Positions 60,185 to 64,000 of a stretch of 64,000 nt of DNA are shown here, one piece after another. Below the pieces are notes generated by a model that made no database searches, was not told the DNA's origin, and saw only the letters and a program-made list of their open reading frames with translations. The DNA comes from Sipunculus nudus (Eukaryota; Annelida; Sipuncula; Golfingiida; Sipunculidae): positions 61,016,917-61,080,916 of the forward strand of contig CM049319.1 of NCBI GenBank assembly GCA_026874595.1. The letters are read 5' to 3'. Each line of letters starts with the position of its first letter. Position 1 is the first letter of the stretch. The translations under genes and the position numbers were made by a program.

Positions 60185-61295
60185 ACTAGAATACGGGAAG
60201 TCGACAAGCGACTGTGTATCCGCCAAAATCAAGAGTAGAACGGGTGAAGTGAGGCATGGATTGAGTGGCAAGGGGAAATAGAGCAAGTTGTGTTGCATAT
60301 TAGCATGGATGTCTGCCAGGTAAACATGATTGTAGGTGGCGCAACCTGTTATTTGAACAAGAAACTATCCACATGCAAAATTTCAGGTTGAAAAGTCAAA
60401 CCACTCCAGAGATATGAGTGATTTATCCCACAGCAGACAAACAGATGGACGCTGTGCAAAAATGGCTGCAGGTGGCACCACCATTTTTGTGTATGTTATA
60501 AAGCTATCCAAGGGCTACATTTGTGTAAAATTATTTTCCTGATTGGTCAATGAGTCTGGAGATATAAGCATTAATGTCTGCAGCATGAACTTGATTGTAG
60601 GTGGCGCCACCTTCATAAAATCAAGAAAGCTGTGCGGGATGTATAAGCATGCCGAATTTCAGGTAATTTGGTCAAACCACTGCAGAGATATGAGTGATTT
60701 TAACCCAAGGCAGACAAACAGATGGACATTGTGCAAACATGGCTACAGGTGGCGCCACCAGATTTGCTTCTGATAAAGAGCTATGTGAGATCTATACACA
60801 TGCAAAATTTTGGCCCAATCGGTCCAACGGTTCCTGAGATATGACCTTGGATGTCTGCTATCCAGGATATATACGCATGCTGAATTTCAGGTGAATTTGT
60901 CAAACCACTGCAGAGATATGAGTGAATTTAAACCAAGGCAGATGAACAGATGGACACTGTGCAAACAAGGTTGCAGGTGGCGCCACCATTTTCTGTGTAT
61001 GATATAAAACTATCCAAGGGCTACATTTGTACAATTTTTTTTCCTATCGGTCAAGTGGTTCCTGAGATATGTGGGTTTGTGTGGAAACAGACACACAAAT
61101 GGATGATGGGCATAGAGGAAAGGTAAGAGATTAACGCCAACTGATTAGGCACCAGTTCACGTGACGCGATAACTGATGCAAGTTTCTGAAAAATCCGTCC
61201 AGTAGTCTCAGAGGAGTTCTCTGGAAATGAACGCTGCGGCAGCGGAACCCGGTCAAAAACATAGTATCCACATAACTTTGTTTTCGTGGACACAA
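60185..61295 (-). mobile_element. Family 3 Helentron-like element, copy 3d, three array units
   Basis: Left end aactagaatacggg, hairpin AGTCG-ACAAG-CGACT (60199-60213), subterminal GTATCCGCCAAAA (60216-60228). Right end gtatccacataac...gttttcgtggacac (61264-61291), decayed. Units at about 60301, 60563 and 60842; the last one has a deletion after 'gatgtctgc'. GGTGGCGCCACC occurs three times (near 60600, 60747 and 60977). Non-coding. Confidence 0.8.
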
Positions 61296-62753
61296 AAATA
61301 TGTTGATATTTCAAAGTCCACACCCAGCCCCATCAGATAATACAAGCAAAATCAGGACCTACCATGAAATAAAGGAGGGGAAGCATATTTTTCTGAACTG
61401 TGGAAAGCAGCCAGACAGACCCCATTCAAAAAATGCCATGCCATAAGTTCCCTAGGCTAATGGCCAAATGAGCTAAAACTGTTGGTCATTACCATGCTTT
61501 GATCACACCTTTGCTGCTGATAGAAATGTATACTGTTAAAGTTTTTCCTTTCTGTCAGCTGTTATATCATAATTTTATGTTATAAAACTAGCAACTGCTG
61601 CTGTTGTAATTAAGGCTGCAACAATACACATGCAACAACCGCTTGTGATACACAGCCAAATATCATATTGGATCTGTTAGATGCTGGTGTATTGTCCCTG
61701 AGACCAATCAGTTCTCTAAGTCAAATAAGTATTATGATCAACAGACTGGGGAGTATGGTTATCTTTCCATGAACGGAGAATGTGAAGGACTCGGCATCTG
61801 AACAATATCAAGTGTTATATGTACATGTCATTTTGTGCAATTGCATTGTTCAGAAAATATAACAATATGCATCATGTCATGTCCATGTACTGTTCCAGCT
61901 GTAGTCTTCATTTTGTGTTAAAAAGTCACCATTTATTTAAATAAATTTACAATCTTTAAAAGTAAATATATAAAATATTGATACTTAACAGATAGTAACT
62001 ATTGCTATCTCCTGACAGTCTGCCCAATTTTACTGATAATCAATTGCTGACACTGACCATTAATACTGAAATTTCACTCTGTATATCATATCACACAGAA
62101 AGGATGGTGCTAGGAACTCCCTAATTAATGCATGCAATGTGACAATATTTATTACATCATATTTCAAATACCAGAATTGCTGATTAATTAATCATTACAT
62201 GTTATCTTGCCATTATACATTTATAAATGTACATCTAAATAAACTTAACACAGATGACCTGCAGTCAATAAATTGGAATCCTCCTATATTTATTTACAAA
62301 ATACAACAGCAGACTGAAACATATAAATTCTGCCCATCACTGACACATCTACTGCCGCCCATTGAAATAAAATCCTGATCCACCATTCAACTGAGCTTAA
62401 CAGAACATAATGCTGAATATATGGGCCATTTATCAGTGCCCCGTGCACAGGAAACATGTTGAAATGGAACCAATTGACAAAGTTAAGGACACCATCAGTG
62501 GTGATAATCTGGACCATCAGCAAGATTTCTGGCCTACCCAATTACCGATCGGACTCAATAATGGCTGGCAACCCTGTCATTTTTTCCTAGGATGTCAATT
62601 ATTGGTATCTACTGGTCCATTAATATAAGTGTAAAAGCCTCCCATCCAGACCACTGGCACATTTTTTTTCTTTAAAGGATGGTTTATGGTAGCCAATAAT
62701 ACTTTGTAAACCTATTTTAACAAAGTCTACCAACAATGTATTAGCCAAACATT
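61296..62753. other. No gene seen; complex block at 62270-62640
   Basis: Unique sequence. The part at about 62270-62640 is compositionally complex, without repeats or recognisable coding frames. Confidence 0.4.
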
Positions 62754-62879
62754 ATGAAAATATGAAATATCTTATTGTTAGTAACATTAATGTTACACTG
62801 TGAATCCTTTGTGTTAATGAAAATATGTAATGTCTTATTATTAGTAACATTAATGTTACACTGTGAACCCTTTTTGAAC
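62754..62879. repeat. 63-bp tandem duplication with a 16-bp palindrome
   Basis: Units at 62754-62816 and 62817-62879 differ at a few positions. Each carries the perfect palindrome GTAACATTAATGTTAC (62781-62796 and 62844-62859). Confidence 0.9.
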
Positions 62880-63063
62880 ACACACATAATACTTTTTTTA
62901 ATTATACCATTTGGGTCAACAATGCCTGTCAAAGTCTGAGCATGCCTGTGTTGTCATTTCTAGGATGGCAAAAGGAAGTATTAATTTAGCTATAAAGAAA
63001 TCAAACACAAAGTCCATCACATAGGATGTTTCCAAGTTGTAAAAGATAACAAGGATACTGATA

Positions 63064-63400
63064 ACCAAACATGCAGAAATGTCCAGTAAAGGTCTAAACA
63101 TTTCTAACATGTTTAAACATTTGAGAAAAAAAAGCATTCAATTAAACTTGCAGCAATTACAAAAACAAACAAGCTCGTTTATTTAGCTCATTTTGCATTT
63201 TTTATGAGGGAGGAGATCTTTCATATACTGAAGTTTATTACACCAAACATGAAGAAAATGCCCAGTAAAGGTGGAAACACTTTTTAGAGAAAAGCATCCC
63301 ATTTAACTTGAAGCAATTACAAAATCAAAAAAAGCCAGTTTTTGTAGCTTATTTTGTATGTTTTATAAGAGTGTTGATCTTTCATGTAATTATAAGTTTA
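63064..63400. repeat. Diverged tandem duplication, about 179 bp
   Basis: Units start at 63064 and 63243 with 'ccaaacatg.agaaa' and share 'gtaaaggt..aaaca', 'agcat.c.atttaactt', 'gcaattacaaaa', 'agct.attttg' and 'gatctttcat'. Clearly older than the 63-bp pair. Confidence 0.75.
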
Positions 63401-63554
63401 TTTACCTTGTATTTTAGTTTTCTTGCTTAAAACTATAAAATTAAATACTGATAATGATATCACAATATATTGTAATAAATTTAATATTTTTATATGAGTG
63501 ATATGAAAAACTTGAACCATCTCAACATTAATGGATACAACTATGCTCCTTCTG
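63401..63554. other. No gene seen
   Basis: Short AT-rich unique stretch. Confidence 0.4.
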
Positions 63555-63910
63555 ACTCATGTTTTCGGGTTGTAGCTCACAGAATATAGGTTACCATGAA
63601 CTACATTTTAGGTTCCAATGAGATATACCTACAGAATTTCCTTTGGTAAACAGTTAAAAGGTTCAAGGTCTTATGGTTATGGTTTGTGCCCTGTTGACAG
63701 CCTGACTGCTTCATTTGTGTGTCTCAAATAGAGAGAGAAAATGCAAAAAAAAAAATTTTTTAAATAAAGGTAGCGCCACCAGTCTTCAGTAATTGATGAA
63801 ACTGTCCATGACCAATATGCATCGGCATGCAAATCATTGGATCAGTCATTCAGATACCTGAGGTTTTGTATCACAATTTTAATTTTATACAGTGCAAATT
63901 CAAGCCTCCC
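63555..63910 (-). repeat. Family 1-type array fragment
   Basis: Shares 'gctcacagaatatagg', 'ttttaggttcc' and 'tttgtgccctg' with array D, and 'ggtagcgccaccagtcttc', 'tccatgacc' and 'gaggttttgtat' with the right part of element C (54795-54905). No termini were seen before the window ends. Same orientation as all other copies. Confidence 0.6.
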
Positions 63911-64000
63911 CTTCCACCAGCTAAAAAGGTAGAGGCTTCTGGTTCTAGGAAGATTGGAAAACAACATGACAGACCATGCTAAACCTAAATATGCAAATGG

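Overview
The window looks like nuclear DNA of an animal, most probably a mollusc (bivalve or gastropod). It is AT-rich. It is full of 'gaccttgacctttgacctcatgacc' type units (quoted in parts below), and it carries short non-coding transposable elements with internal tandem arrays, a make-up well known from bivalve genomes. I found no convincing host protein-coding exon, tRNA gene or rRNA gene in 64 kb. The longest open frames all come from repeats. The window is therefore best read as intergenic or deep intronic DNA.

The main content is at least eleven copies of three families of rolling-circle (Helentron/HINE-like) elements, with a probable fourth family. Read on the minus strand, each element begins with a strong hairpin about 25-30 nt long. 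One arm of that hairpin recurs as a subterminal inverted repeat near the other end. The other end has a second, smaller hairpin followed by CTAG or CTTG and then TT. Family 1 (arm AGCTCAG/CTGAGCT) is at 16323-18955 (A), 20025-22610 (B), 53180-55143 (C) and 39765-43604 (D, left end missing). Family 2 (arm GTATCCCC) is at 14963-19595, 24437-28736 and 58501-60013. Family 3 (arm GTATCCGCC) is at 26545-28251, 42246-43436, 46552-47447 and 60185-61295. A fourth family (arm near ATCCCGTC/GATGGG) is at 12121-12526, 36765-36885 and 52197-52592. All copies point the same way. Several are nested, and the interrupted repeats reveal their empty sites.

Layout: 1-480 tandem repeat and an interspersed repeat; 480-6480 mostly unique DNA with hAT-like remnants; 6480-7500 inverted-motif minisatellite; 8881-9666 a 51-bp minisatellite; 9667-14960 unique DNA with one family-4 element; 14963-28736 a dense nested block of families 1, 2, 3 and repeat family 5; 28737-39764 mostly unique, with a hAT-like element (31612-32489) and some complex GC-richer blocks; 39765-43604 a family-1 array broken by a hAT-like element with a perfect 8-bp target duplication, a double tRNA-like insertion and a family-3 element; 43605-53180 mixed unique and repeat DNA including a 339-bp MITE with about 38-bp inverted ends; 53180-61295 a second dense element block; 61296-64000 unique DNA, small tandem duplications and a family-1-like fragment.

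The most interesting points are the swapping of internal arrays between different terminal types, the uniform orientation, and the fact that the amplified array units carry sequences identical to nuclear-receptor sites (DR1 AGGTCA-type pairs in families 1C and 2; GGTCAnnnTGACC palindromes in family 1D). No gene function can be assigned in this window.
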